Positions 27,138 through 34,337 of a DNA stretch of 64,000 nucleotides are shown in pieces (positions within the stretch are counted from its first letter, which is position 1; every line of letters starts with the position of its first letter). Source of the stretch: JBHIDJ01 sp046760105 (GTDB taxonomy: Bacteria > Pseudomonadota > Gammaproteobacteria > Acidiferrobacterales > SPGG2); the NCBI GenBank assembly GCA_046760105.1, contig JBHIDJ010000001.1, positions 1-64,000 of the forward strand, in the 5' to 3' direction. The notes below the pieces were generated by a model. That model saw only the letters and a program-made list of their open reading frames with translations. It was not told the origin of the DNA and did no database searches. The position numbers were made by a program, and so were the translations under genes.

Positions 27138-27458
27138 ATGGGCGAAATCCGATCAAAACAGTACCTTGGGATCAAAGAACGGCACGGAAAGTTTATAAGT
27201 GCGGTTGAGGCACTCGGTCAAGTAACTAAGCAAGAAGGACCGCTAGATGAAAAGACAGGACACTTGGTTCAACTCGCAGCGGCAGCAGCGATCCGCTCCG
27301 AGGGTGCAGTCCACAGCCATGCACGGCGCGCGCTTGAGGCCGGCGCACAAGCGGACGAGATCCGTCATACACTGATTCTTCTCACGAGCACCATTGGTTT
27401 TCCTACCGTCGTGGCCGCCTTAACCTGGGCGGATGATGTGATCGAAGGAAAGAAGTGA
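27138..27458 (+). CDS. AhpD/carboxymuconolactone-decarboxylase-like protein without active-site cysteines
   Basis: 106 residues, all-helical CMD/AhpD-fold protein. The core LVQLAAAAAIRSEGAVHSHARRALEAGA is where peroxidase members carry C-x2-C-x3-H. Here both cysteines are absent while the histidines remain (VHSHARRAL), and no cysteine occurs in the protein. It cannot be a thiol peroxidase of the usual kind, so a decarboxylase, binding or unknown role is more likely. ATG 27138 follows AGGAGG. In the same direction as the Tat remnant (30 bp) and UbiA (52 bp), so likely one operon under the FNR promoter. Confidence 0.75.
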   Translation: MGEIRSKQYLGIKERHGKFISAVEALGQVTKQEGPLDEKTGHLVQLAAAAAIRSEGAVHSHARRALEAGAQADEIRHTLILLTSTIGFPTVVAALTWADDVIEGKK

Positions 27459-27510
27459 CCGCCGCGCGAATGAATCCGACCACAGCCCACTCTTTCAGTA
27501 AACATCTTCA

Positions 27511-28479
27511 ATGGCGAATACCACTCATCTCGAACCGTCCGCGGCCACGCTGAAGGGTCATGCGCCGCTTCGCGTCGCCAAGCGACTTTTTCTCGCCACT
27601 CGACCCAAGTTCTTCACCGCCTCTACCCTCCCCATGCTTCTCGGAACGACATGGGGCTATCGTGTGGGCGGGCAGTTTGACCCCGAGGTGTTCACGCTGG
27701 CGCTAGCGGCGACGCTCTGCGTTCACGCTGGGGCCAACGTCATCAACGACGTTTTTGACGAGCTCGGTGGCAGCGATCGGGCAAACGGCAACCGCGTCTA
27801 TCCCTACACGGGTGGCTCACGCTTTATTCAGAACGGTGTGATGACCGTCGCAGAGATGACCCGCTGGGGGGTAGCATTGCTTGCAATGGCGGTTGTATTT
27901 GGAACGCTGTTGATCATAGTAAAAGGTGTAACCGTGTTGTTATTTGGGCTGGTGGGGATTGCATTAGGCATGCTCTACTCTATTCCCCCCGTGCAACTGA
28001 GCGCGCGTGGTATCGGCGAGACGACGGTTGCGGCGGCGTTCGGGGTCCTGCCGGTCACGGGTGCGGCATGGTTGCAAAGCGGTGTCGTGGACGCTCAGGT
28101 GTTGCTTATATCGGTGCCCGTGAGCTTGTGGGTGGCGGCTATTCTGCTCATAAACGAGGTGCCGGATATTCAGGCGGACGCGCAAGCCGGAAAACGAACG
28201 CTGGCGGTACGCCTTGGCGCACGAGGGACGCAGGTACTCTATGTATGCTTCCACATTGTCGCCTTCCTCGCTATAGGACTGGCGGTTATCCAAGGAATCG
28301 TTTCTTTCCTGGCGACTGCGCTGCCGGCTCTATTGTTGCTCCTTGCAATATATGCGTCTCGTAACATCGGTCGTGCAACAGACCCTGCGCAACCACTGAA
28401 ACGCAGCATTGAGCTGACGCTTGCGATCCACTCGCTGGGCACATTCTGGCTCGCTGCGTATGTCTGGTACGCGGCGTAG
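27511..28479 (+). CDS. UbiA-superfamily prenyltransferase
   Basis: 322 residues with eight to nine membrane helices. The two aspartate-rich motifs are NDVFDELGGSD (about residues 90-100) and NEVPDIQADAQAGKRTLAVRLG, which bind the prenyl diphosphate through Mg2+. The pattern, with PYTGGSRFIQNG after the first motif, is closer to MenA-like or uncharacterised UbiA proteins than to UbiA of ubiquinone synthesis (inference). It may attach an isoprenoid tail to a quinone precursor. That fits the quinone theme of this island, but no other men genes are in the window. Confidence 0.8.
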   Translation: MANTTHLEPSAATLKGHAPLRVAKRLFLATRPKFFTASTLPMLLGTTWGYRVGGQFDPEVFTLALAATLCVHAGANVINDVFDELGGSDRANGNRVYPYTGGSRFIQNGVMTVAEMTRWGVALLAMAVVFGTLLIIVKGVTVLLFGLVGIALGMLYSIPPVQLSARGIGETTVAAAFGVLPVTGAAWLQSGVVDAQVLLISVPVSLWVAAILLINEVPDIQADAQAGKRTLAVRLGARGTQVLYVCFHIVAFLAIGLAVIQGIVSFLATALPALLLLLAIYASRNIGRATDPAQPLKRSIELTLAIHSLGTFWLAAYVWYAA

Positions 28480-28761
28480 CGTCGGCGACCGTGAGGCGCT
28501 TACTTGTTGACGCCGACGGACCCAGAGTTTTGAGATTTTGGCTTCCCACGCTACGGCCCAAGACGTTGACCATTTCGGTCATACCATCCTGGTGGGTAGT
28601 ACACTCGCCTGGTCTGACGGCAGCGCACTACATGTCCTGGTACTCGTAGCCACACTCGCCGCCGCAATCCTGAGGCAGCTACGTTTTGTACCCGTAGTTT
28701 GTTGTAAAATTGCGAGTAGTTTTGCCAATGCAAACCCGCAAAACCAGGGTTGCCTGGAAAT
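28480..28761. other. Intergenic region with weak hairpin and repeat copy 2 upstream part
   Basis: Just after the UbiA gene, arms 28480-28487 and 28511-28518 can pair across 23 nt and could be a weak transcription end. From 28680 onward the sequence matches 4721 onward, so the duplicated unit includes the presumed promoter of the next gene. I see no separate gene here. Confidence 0.5.
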
Positions 28762-28869
28762 ATGGTAACGTCTGCCCATGACACGATAGCCCCGTCCTCT
28801 GCCGCCGGCGCCGAAAAAATTCTCAGCCGGCTTTACGGGATTAGCGGTCGCGCGAGCAGGTTGCCCGGT
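28680..28869 (+). repeat. Repeat copy 2 (intact locus)
   Basis: Matches 4721-4910 with an identical 37-bp end (28833-28869). It covers the leader and first codons of the large fusion gene and is presumably the parental copy, since the reading frame continues here. Confidence 0.85.
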
Positions 28870-31806
28870 GAACTTGATGTTAACTTTCGCATCGACGCCG
28901 ACTCAGGCGCGCAGTTCCTTCTAAAGATCCACTCGCCCGACAGCAAACCGGAGATCTTAGATCTCCAAAACAAGGCTCTGGCCCACCTGCAGCGCGTAGC
29001 GCCCCATCTTGATCTACCCCGCGTGGTGCCAACCCGAAGCGGTGACGAGAGCGGTATTTGGCCCGGCGACGAGGATGCCTCCCATTCGGTGCGACTACTT
29101 ACGTGGCTTGAGGGCCGGCTGTGGGCCGAGATGAAGCCGAGCGTCACCGAAACCGGCCCGGCCCTCGGGACGTTTCTGGGGAGACTGGATAAAGCGCTCG
29201 CCACCTTCTCGCACCCGGCCATGCAGCGGGAATACCTCTGGGACCCGCAGTCCATCGACCGTCAGCTGGATATGTTGGACAGGATCGAACCCGATGCTGT
29301 GTACGATAGCGTGCGTCTAATCATTACCCGCTTTCGAGAGGAACTAGCGCCACGGCTTGCTAGCTTACCGAAGCAAGTCATTCATAACGACGCCAACGAT
29401 CATAACGTTGTACTCGATAAGGACAGTAACGTAGGGCTCATTGATTTCAACGATATTGTTTACAGCTATCGCGCGAGTGAAGTTGCGGTCGCCTGCGCCT
29501 ATGTCATGCCGGATCACCCCGACCCGATCGCGGTCGCATTGCCGATTGTAGCCGCCTACCATCTGGAAAACCCGCTTTGCGAAGACGAGATCGAGTTGCT
29601 GTCTGACTTAATACAAGCCCGCATCGCCACGAGTATCTGCATGGCGGCCCGTCAGATCGCTGATGACCCCCACAACGCTTATCTGTTAGTCAGTCAGAAG
29701 CCTTTTCGCACCTTACTTGCATCTCTGGCCAATGAAAATCGGGAACTCGCCATCTGTCGGTTTCGCGATGCGTGCGGCCTTCCCGCGAATCCGAAAACAC
29801 CGAAGATTATCCGTTGGCTGGAGCAAAACCGGCATCGGTTTGCCAACGTATGTCGTTTCGATCTTAAGGATCACAGCAAGCTTACTGTGATCAAGCTTGG
29901 AGTAGACAGCGGGGCGATGTCGCCGCCCGACGAAAGATTTGCGAGCACGGCTGAATTCGCACAGCACATTTCTGCGAGCATACGAAGCGCGGGGGCCGAG
30001 GTTGGCGTGGGGCGTTATCTCGAGCGACGCACGGTGTATAAATCTGAGCACTTCGAGATAACGGGCTCGACAGAACAGCGCGACGTCCACCTCGGTATCG
30101 ACCTTTCCCTACCCGCCGGCGAACCCATCTATGCACCTCTGCCGGGCGTGGTGGAAGCGCTTGCCAACAACAAAGATCGTTACGATTTCGGGCCAATTGT
30201 CATCGTGTGCCACGAGATCGGCGACGGCACACCTTTCTGGACGCTGTATGGCCACCTCAGCGCGGCATCGCTCGACCGCCTCAAAGTCGGCCAACCGATT
30301 GAGCAAGGTGGGCTCCTGGGGTGGGTCGGCGACTATCCACACAACGGTGACTGGCCACCTCATCTTCATTTCCAAGTGTTGACAACACTCCTCGATATGG
30401 GAACGGGGGTGCACGGGGTTGCCGCGTTAAGCCAACTCGATGTATGGGAAAGCATATCCCCCGATCCCAATCTTGTCTTGGGGATTCCTTTCAATTGCTG
30501 CGCGCCGGTGCACCGTTCTCGGCAATATCTCATGAATCAGCGCCGTCGTTTCCTTGGAAAGATGCTAAAGGTGTTCTACAAAGAACCGATCAAAATCGTG
30601 CGCGGTGAAGGACAGTACCTTTACGATGAAAAAGGAAATCGTTGGCTCGATATGATCAACAATGTGTGTCATGTCGGGCACTGTCACCCGGAAGTAGTGG
30701 CCGCCGGTCAGGCACAGATGCAGATGTTGAATACCAACACGCGTTTTCTCCATGACAACATTGTCGCTTATGTCCGCAGGTTGCTGGCAACTTTCCCGGA
30801 CCCGTTATCGATCTGCTTTCTCGTCAACTCGGGTAGCGAGGCAAACGATCTCGCGCTGCGGCTCGCGTGGACCTATACGAAGCGAAAGGACCTCCTGGTG
30901 GTGGAGCATAGCTACCACGGGCACCTCTCCTCCCTCATCGATATCAGTCATTACAAGTTCGCCGGGAAAGGCGGGACCGGATGCCCCGATCATGTTTGGA
31001 CGACGTCGTGTCCGGACGGTTATCGCGGACGCTTCCGCTATAGCGAACGCGAGGCCGGACGCCGCTACGCCGCGGAAATAAGGCGGCAAATTGACACAAT
31101 GCAGGCAAGCGGTCGCCGGCCCGCGGCGTTTATCGCCGAGTCGCTGGGCGGTGTGGCAGGTCAGATCGTTCCGCCGCCGGAATATCTCCACCACGCCTAC
31201 GCACACGTACGCGCCGCGGGCGGACTCTGCATCGCAGACGAGGTTCAAGTAGGCTTCGGGCGTGTCGGCGACGCCATGTGGGCCTTCGAAACCCAGGGCG
31301 TGGTGCCCGACATCGTCACTTTGGGCAAACCGATCGGCAACGGCCATCCGTTAGCAGCGGTTATAACTCGCCCTGAAATCGCCGACGCCTTCAGTACAGG
31401 CATGGAATATTTCAACACCTTCGGCGGCAACCCCGTCTCGTGCGCCATCGGGCTTGCCGTACTAGACGTCATCCGCAACGAAAATCTAATCGAGAATGCG
31501 AATCGTGTCGGTACGCTTATCAGACAGGGGCTCGAGTTGCTTCAACAGAAGTACTCGCTAATCGGTGATGTGCGCGGCTTGGGCCTCTTTATCGGGGCTG
31601 AGCTGGTTCATGATCGGAAGACGCTTGCACCTGCGACTGAGGAGGCGGCGCAGATCGTGGCATCCCTCAAAAAACGCGGGGTGTTGCTGTCAACAGATGG
31701 TCCTTACGACAATGTGCTCAAAATCAAACCACCGATGTGCATCACTGTGGACGATGCCCGCTACTTTCTCGGCGCACTGGATGAAGCTTTTGCAGAACTT
31801 GATTAG
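28762..31806 (+). CDS. Three-domain fusion: APH-type kinase, M23 peptidase-like domain, class III aminotransferase
   Basis: 1014 residues from ATG 28762 (TTG 28750 also possible). Domain 1 (about 1-340) is a choline/hydroxylysine-kinase-like phosphotransferase with VIHNDANDHNVVLD (near 208) and GLIDFND. Domain 2 (about 420-560) is M23-like: HLGIDL (near 442) and HLHFQ (near 533) supply Zn-type ligands. Domain 3 (about 590-1014) is a PLP enzyme with SGSEANDLALRLAW, DEVQVGFGR and the PLP lysine in TLGKPIGNG (near 855). Kinase plus class III domains match bacterial relatives of hydroxylysine kinase and phosphoethanolamine/phosphohydroxylysine phospho-lyase, so phosphorylation followed by elimination is likely. 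Substrate unproven; no signal peptide. Confidence 0.85.
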   Translation: MVTSAHDTIAPSSAAGAEKILSRLYGISGRASRLPGELDVNFRIDADSGAQFLLKIHSPDSKPEILDLQNKALAHLQRVAPHLDLPRVVPTRSGDESGIWPGDEDASHSVRLLTWLEGRLWAEMKPSVTETGPALGTFLGRLDKALATFSHPAMQREYLWDPQSIDRQLDMLDRIEPDAVYDSVRLIITRFREELAPRLASLPKQVIHNDANDHNVVLDKDSNVGLIDFNDIVYSYRASEVAVACAYVMPDHPDPIAVALPIVAAYHLENPLCEDEIELLSDLIQARIATSICMAARQIADDPHNAYLLVSQKPFRTLLASLANENRELAICRFRDACGLPANPKTPKIIRWLEQNRHRFANVCRFDLKDHSKLTVIKLGVDSGAMSPPDERFASTAEFAQHISASIRSAGAEVGVGRYLERRTVYKSEHFEITGSTEQRDVHLGIDLSLPAGEPIYAPLPGVVEALANNKDRYDFGPIVIVCHEIGDGTPFWTLYGHLSAASLDRLKVGQPIEQGGLLGWVGDYPHNGDWPPHLHFQVLTTLLDMGTGVHGVAALSQLDVWESISPDPNLVLGIPFNCCAPVHRSRQYLMNQRRRFLGKMLKVFYKEPIKIVRGEGQYLYDEKGNRWLDMINNVCHVGHCHPEVVAAGQAQMQMLNTNTRFLHDNIVAYVRRLLATFPDPLSICFLVNSGSEANDLALRLAWTYTKRKDLLVVEHSYHGHLSSLIDISHYKFAGKGGTGCPDHVWTTSCPDGYRGRFRYSEREAGRRYAAEIRRQIDTMQASGRRPAAFIAESLGGVAGQIVPPPEYLHHAYAHVRAAGGLCIADEVQVGFGRVGDAMWAFETQGVVPDIVTLGKPIGNGHPLAAVITRPEIADAFSTGMEYFNTFGGNPVSCAIGLAVLDVIRNENLIENANRVGTLIRQGLELLQQKYSLIGDVRGLGLFIGAELVHDRKTLAPATEEAAQIVASLKKRGVLLSTDGPYDNVLKIKPPMCITVDDARYFLGALDEAFAELD

Positions 31807-31876
31807 GCGAAGAGAATAAGCGCATCAGTGACTTCTTTGCACTTGCCGTAGAAGGCGAGCGGGTCGCCAATAGCCG

Positions 31877-32146
31877 TCAAGGTAAGAATACCGCTTTCCC
31901 TGGTTGGTATTGGCTCACAAAGAAGACGGCCAAAAGAAGTAACAGGACTAAAGAGATCGCCCTGCCCTTCACGGACAATCTCCTTTCTGTTTTCACGTGA
32001 ACGAACGTTCTTACGGGTGGCAAGAAAAGGAACGCTATAGCGAGCAACGACAACGCCGCTAGTGGGTTGCCAAGCATCATAACCAGGGCCAGGAGGATGA
32101 AGATTATCCCGACGGTCCAATTCAGCGCCGCGTATAACGATCGCAT
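31877..32146 (-). CDS. Small membrane protein of unknown function
   Basis: 89 residues starting MRSLYAALNWTVGI, with three hydrophobic stretches (about 8-24, 26-44, 66-80) and a basic loop TERRLSVKGR. Composition is typical of a real small inner-membrane protein. I recognise no family. It is convergent with the large fusion gene. A different minus frame covering 31803-32120 is less convincing. Confidence 0.5.
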   Translation of the reverse strand: MRSLYAALNWTVGIIFILLALVMMLGNPLAALSLLAIAFLFLPPVRTFVHVKTERRLSVKGRAISLVLLLLLAVFFVSQYQPGKAVFLP

Positions 32147-32263
32147 CGACTCTTTAGCGCACGTTGTATTGGCAAATGATGTGACGAAGTATTATTAACA
32201 GCGACAACGCCTTTGAAGGCATCGTCCACCAGTCCACTACGACGAGACGCGTTATCTCGATAT

Positions 32264-32602
32264 TTATGCGACGCGTTGGCGTCGATCGCTTTTACGACCT
32301 ATCCCCACACAACACTCGTCTGTCAGGAACTTAACGAGGGCGTCGATCTTGCCGAAGTCGACGATACACCGAAGTACCGTGCCTTCCCGCTCTTGGCGAA
32401 TAAGGCCCGCCGTTCGCAGATGGCTCAAATGATGCGATAGTGTCGAACCCGGGATCCCAAGCTCTTCCTGGATCTCACCTACAGCAAGACCTTCTTGGCC
32501 CGCGCGGACCAGCAAACGCACGATCTTCAAGCGGGTTACGTTGCCGAGCTCGTCGAGGAGCATGGCGGCGGCATCAAGCTCAAGCTTTATCCCGCGTGGC
32601 AT
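32264..32602 (-). CDS. arsR: ArsR-family metalloregulator
   Basis: 112-residue winged-helix repressor. The DNA-reading helix is in VGEIQEELGIPGSTLSHHLSHLRTAGLI, typical of ArsR proteins. Adjacent cysteines C97-C98 near the C-terminus (TDECC) could bind trivalent arsenic or organoarsenicals, as in ArsRs with C-terminal thiol sites. C79 could be a third ligand. It is the second gene after the ArsI-like gene (8-nt gap) and probably represses the pair via the palindrome at 33044-33061. Metal specificity is inferred. Confidence 0.85.
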   Translation of the reverse strand: MPRGIKLELDAAAMLLDELGNVTRLKIVRLLVRAGQEGLAVGEIQEELGIPGSTLSHHLSHLRTAGLIRQEREGTVLRCIVDFGKIDALVKFLTDECCVGIGRKSDRRQRVA

Positions 32603-32610
32603 GATGTTAA

Positions 32611-33015
32611 TTACAACCGATCAAGAAGGTGTTCGGTATCTTCGCCATACTCCTGCTCGGCATGATCGTGAGTGAAGAATGCTTCCCATTTCTCACCCGA
32701 TAGACCCTTTGTCCACGCCTTGTCCATGTTGGCATAACAACACGTCACCCTGCCCACATCGAGAAACGGTTGCCCGGCTTGTTTCATCCTCTCGGCAACC
32801 ACCTGCAGCTCTTGTTCGTTCTCGGCCTGGATGCCTAGATGATCCACCCCCGATTGGCTGCCGCGGCTCTCGATCGCGAAATTGAGCTTCGGATCCTCGA
32901 TCAGCCACTTCGCGTAGTCGTCTCTTACCACCGTCGGCGACTGGGCAAACATGGTGGAGTAGAACTGTATCGCCTGGTCAAGATCGGGTACGGAAAGCGA
33001 AATATGAACCCTCAT
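32611..33015 (-). CDS. ArsI/CadI-like vicinal-oxygen-chelate dioxygenase
   Basis: 134 residues of the VOC (glyoxalase/dioxygenase) superfamily. Likely metal ligands are H4 (MRVHISL), H59 (GVDHLGIQ) and E111 (KWEAFFT). The vicinal cysteines C92-C93 in VTCCYANMDKAW are the signature of ArsI, which cleaves the C-As bond of trivalent methyl- or aryl-arsenicals with Fe(II) and O2. Cadmium-induced CadI proteins are close relatives, so the substrate is not certain. ATG 33015 follows GAGGAG. First gene of the two-gene unit with arsR. Confidence 0.83.
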   Translation of the reverse strand: MRVHISLSVPDLDQAIQFYSTMFAQSPTVVRDDYAKWLIEDPKLNFAIESRGSQSGVDHLGIQAENEQELQVVAERMKQAGQPFLDVGRVTCCYANMDKAWTKGLSGEKWEAFFTHDHAEQEYGEDTEHLLDRL

Positions 33016-33043
33016 TTGCGAACTCCTCAGTAGGATTGCTCTT

Positions 33044-33061
33044 TTTCTAGAATGATAGAAA
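33044..33061. promoter_or_regulatory. Candidate ArsR operator
   Basis: Perfect inverted repeat TTTCTA-N6-TAGAAA, 29 bp before the ArsI-like start codon on the minus strand. Placement and symmetry fit a dimeric ArsR repressor site. Confidence 0.5.
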
Positions 33062-33290
33062 TAGACCCGTTAGTCAAGCCCTAGCACATTAGTGATTTAT
33101 CAAGCCGCAGACCTCCGGTCAGCAGCCTGCTGTAGTCGTTTGACATGCTCCCAATCTCGAGATTTGGCCTGTTATTTGCAAAGATTTCCAACGATGCCAA
33201 CTGCCCGCCTCGTAGTCAATCCCGTACGAATGACCACGACGAGAGCCGAGGGCGAGCGTGGCAAGAATGCCGAGAAGAGGATGCGATACC

Positions 33291-33671
33291 GTGAAGTTGG
33301 GGAAACTGCTAAATGTGCTATTTCTCGCGTCAGGCACCGGCCTGGTCGGGCACGGCGTACTCGTACTGTTGCAATATCTAAAAGGTTACCCGCATCCAGA
33401 CGACCCCATGGTCTTAATCGTCCCGGGCGTGGCGTTGCTGGGTTTAGGGCTCTTGGGGACCTATCGGCTACGCGAAGAGCGCCCCACAATAACACAAAGA
33501 AGAGTGATCACCACACGCGGCTACAAAGGGCACGAGCGGCGTAGACGGCGGCGACGCGAGGACGCGGATAATCGCGACTCAATACGCTGGGATCCGACCG
33601 GTGGAGAACGGCGTGAAGGCGGTGGCCGTCGCAAAGAGGACCAATGGGATGGTGTTCATCGCAAGTTTTGA
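33291..33671 (+). CDS. Small membrane protein with a very basic tail
   Basis: 126 residues from GTG 33291, which follows AGAGG; an in-frame ATG-like start at 33258 lies further out. Two hydrophobic segments (about 7-27 and 38-58) precede a cytoplasmic tail with HERRRRRRRED and WDPTGGERREGGGRRKEDQWDG. No family recognised; the tail suggests nucleic acid or acidic-partner binding. The 275 bp before it back to the ArsI-like gene shows nothing beyond the operator. Confidence 0.45.
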   Translation: MKLGKLLNVLFLASGTGLVGHGVLVLLQYLKGYPHPDDPMVLIVPGVALLGLGLLGTYRLREERPTITQRRVITTRGYKGHERRRRRRREDADNRDSIRWDPTGGERREGGGRRKEDQWDGVHRKF

Positions 33672-33794
33672 TTCACACGAAGACAGGTCACAGCCGCTAC
33701 GCGTTCACCGCACACTTCAAAAGAGAAAACTTATTTCTTTTCAATACCTTAGTCTTCATCTGGCCGCTCACCATCTAGACTACACTATAGGAAG

Positions 33795-34328
33795 ATGAAC
33801 TTCCTGCGTTTTCTTAGCCTCCACAGGAAGAACCTCAAGGCAGCATTCCCCCACGTTACCAGAGGGCCATCGGAGCGGTACCCAGGGTTTACGCTAGTCG
33901 AATGGCTGGTTGTGCTCGCGCTCGTGGGTACGATTGTCAGCATCGGCGTACCCGCATACTACAAGTATGTAGATCAAGCGCATATCGCAGAGGCCAAGAC
34001 CGACATCGGAACGCTGGAACAATCTATTTCGAGGTACGAAGCCAAAAACGAGGGGGAGCTTCCCGACACGCTTGACGATATCGGCTCAGGGAACTTATTG
34101 GACCCGTGGGGCAATCCGTACCGGTACTTGAGGATCGCTGGATCAGGCCTAAAAGGAAAAGGGAAACTGCGTAAGGACAAGAAACTGAATCCAATAAACT
34201 CCGACTATGACCTGTACAGCGTAGGCCAGGATGGCGACAGCAAACTACCCCTCACCGCTAAAGCCAGCCACGATGACATCATTCGCGCCAATAACGGCGG
34301 CTTCATTGGCGTGGCCGTTGACTACTAA
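33795..34328 (+). CDS. GspG-like major pseudopilin
   Basis: 177 residues. The prepilin site is G-FTLVEWLVVLALVG, with the leader ending at the Gly near residue 31 and Glu at mature position 5. A long helix is followed by a C-terminal domain with LLDPWGNPYRYL and SDYDLYSVGQDGD, the calcium-binding end typical of GspG. The long leader and the Trp right after Glu5 are unusual. It sits alone, 9 bp before a GGDEF-EAL gene and 27 kb from gspCDE. It may be a second pseudopilin or part of a dedicated surface system. Confidence 0.85.
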   Translation: MNFLRFLSLHRKNLKAAFPHVTRGPSERYPGFTLVEWLVVLALVGTIVSIGVPAYYKYVDQAHIAEAKTDIGTLEQSISRYEAKNEGELPDTLDDIGSGNLLDPWGNPYRYLRIAGSGLKGKGKLRKDKKLNPINSDYDLYSVGQDGDSKLPLTAKASHDDIIRANNGGFIGVAVDY

Positions 34329-34337
34329 TATTTGCAG

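Noticed and set aside
31803..32120. 105-codon minus-strand frame overlapping the small membrane protein
   Set aside because: The overlapping frame starting at 32146 has a much better membrane-protein pattern; only the last ~40 codons here look protein-like.
33092..33544. 150-codon plus-strand frame
   Set aside because: Arginine-rich low-order sequence, typical of an out-of-frame read of the adjacent small membrane protein gene.
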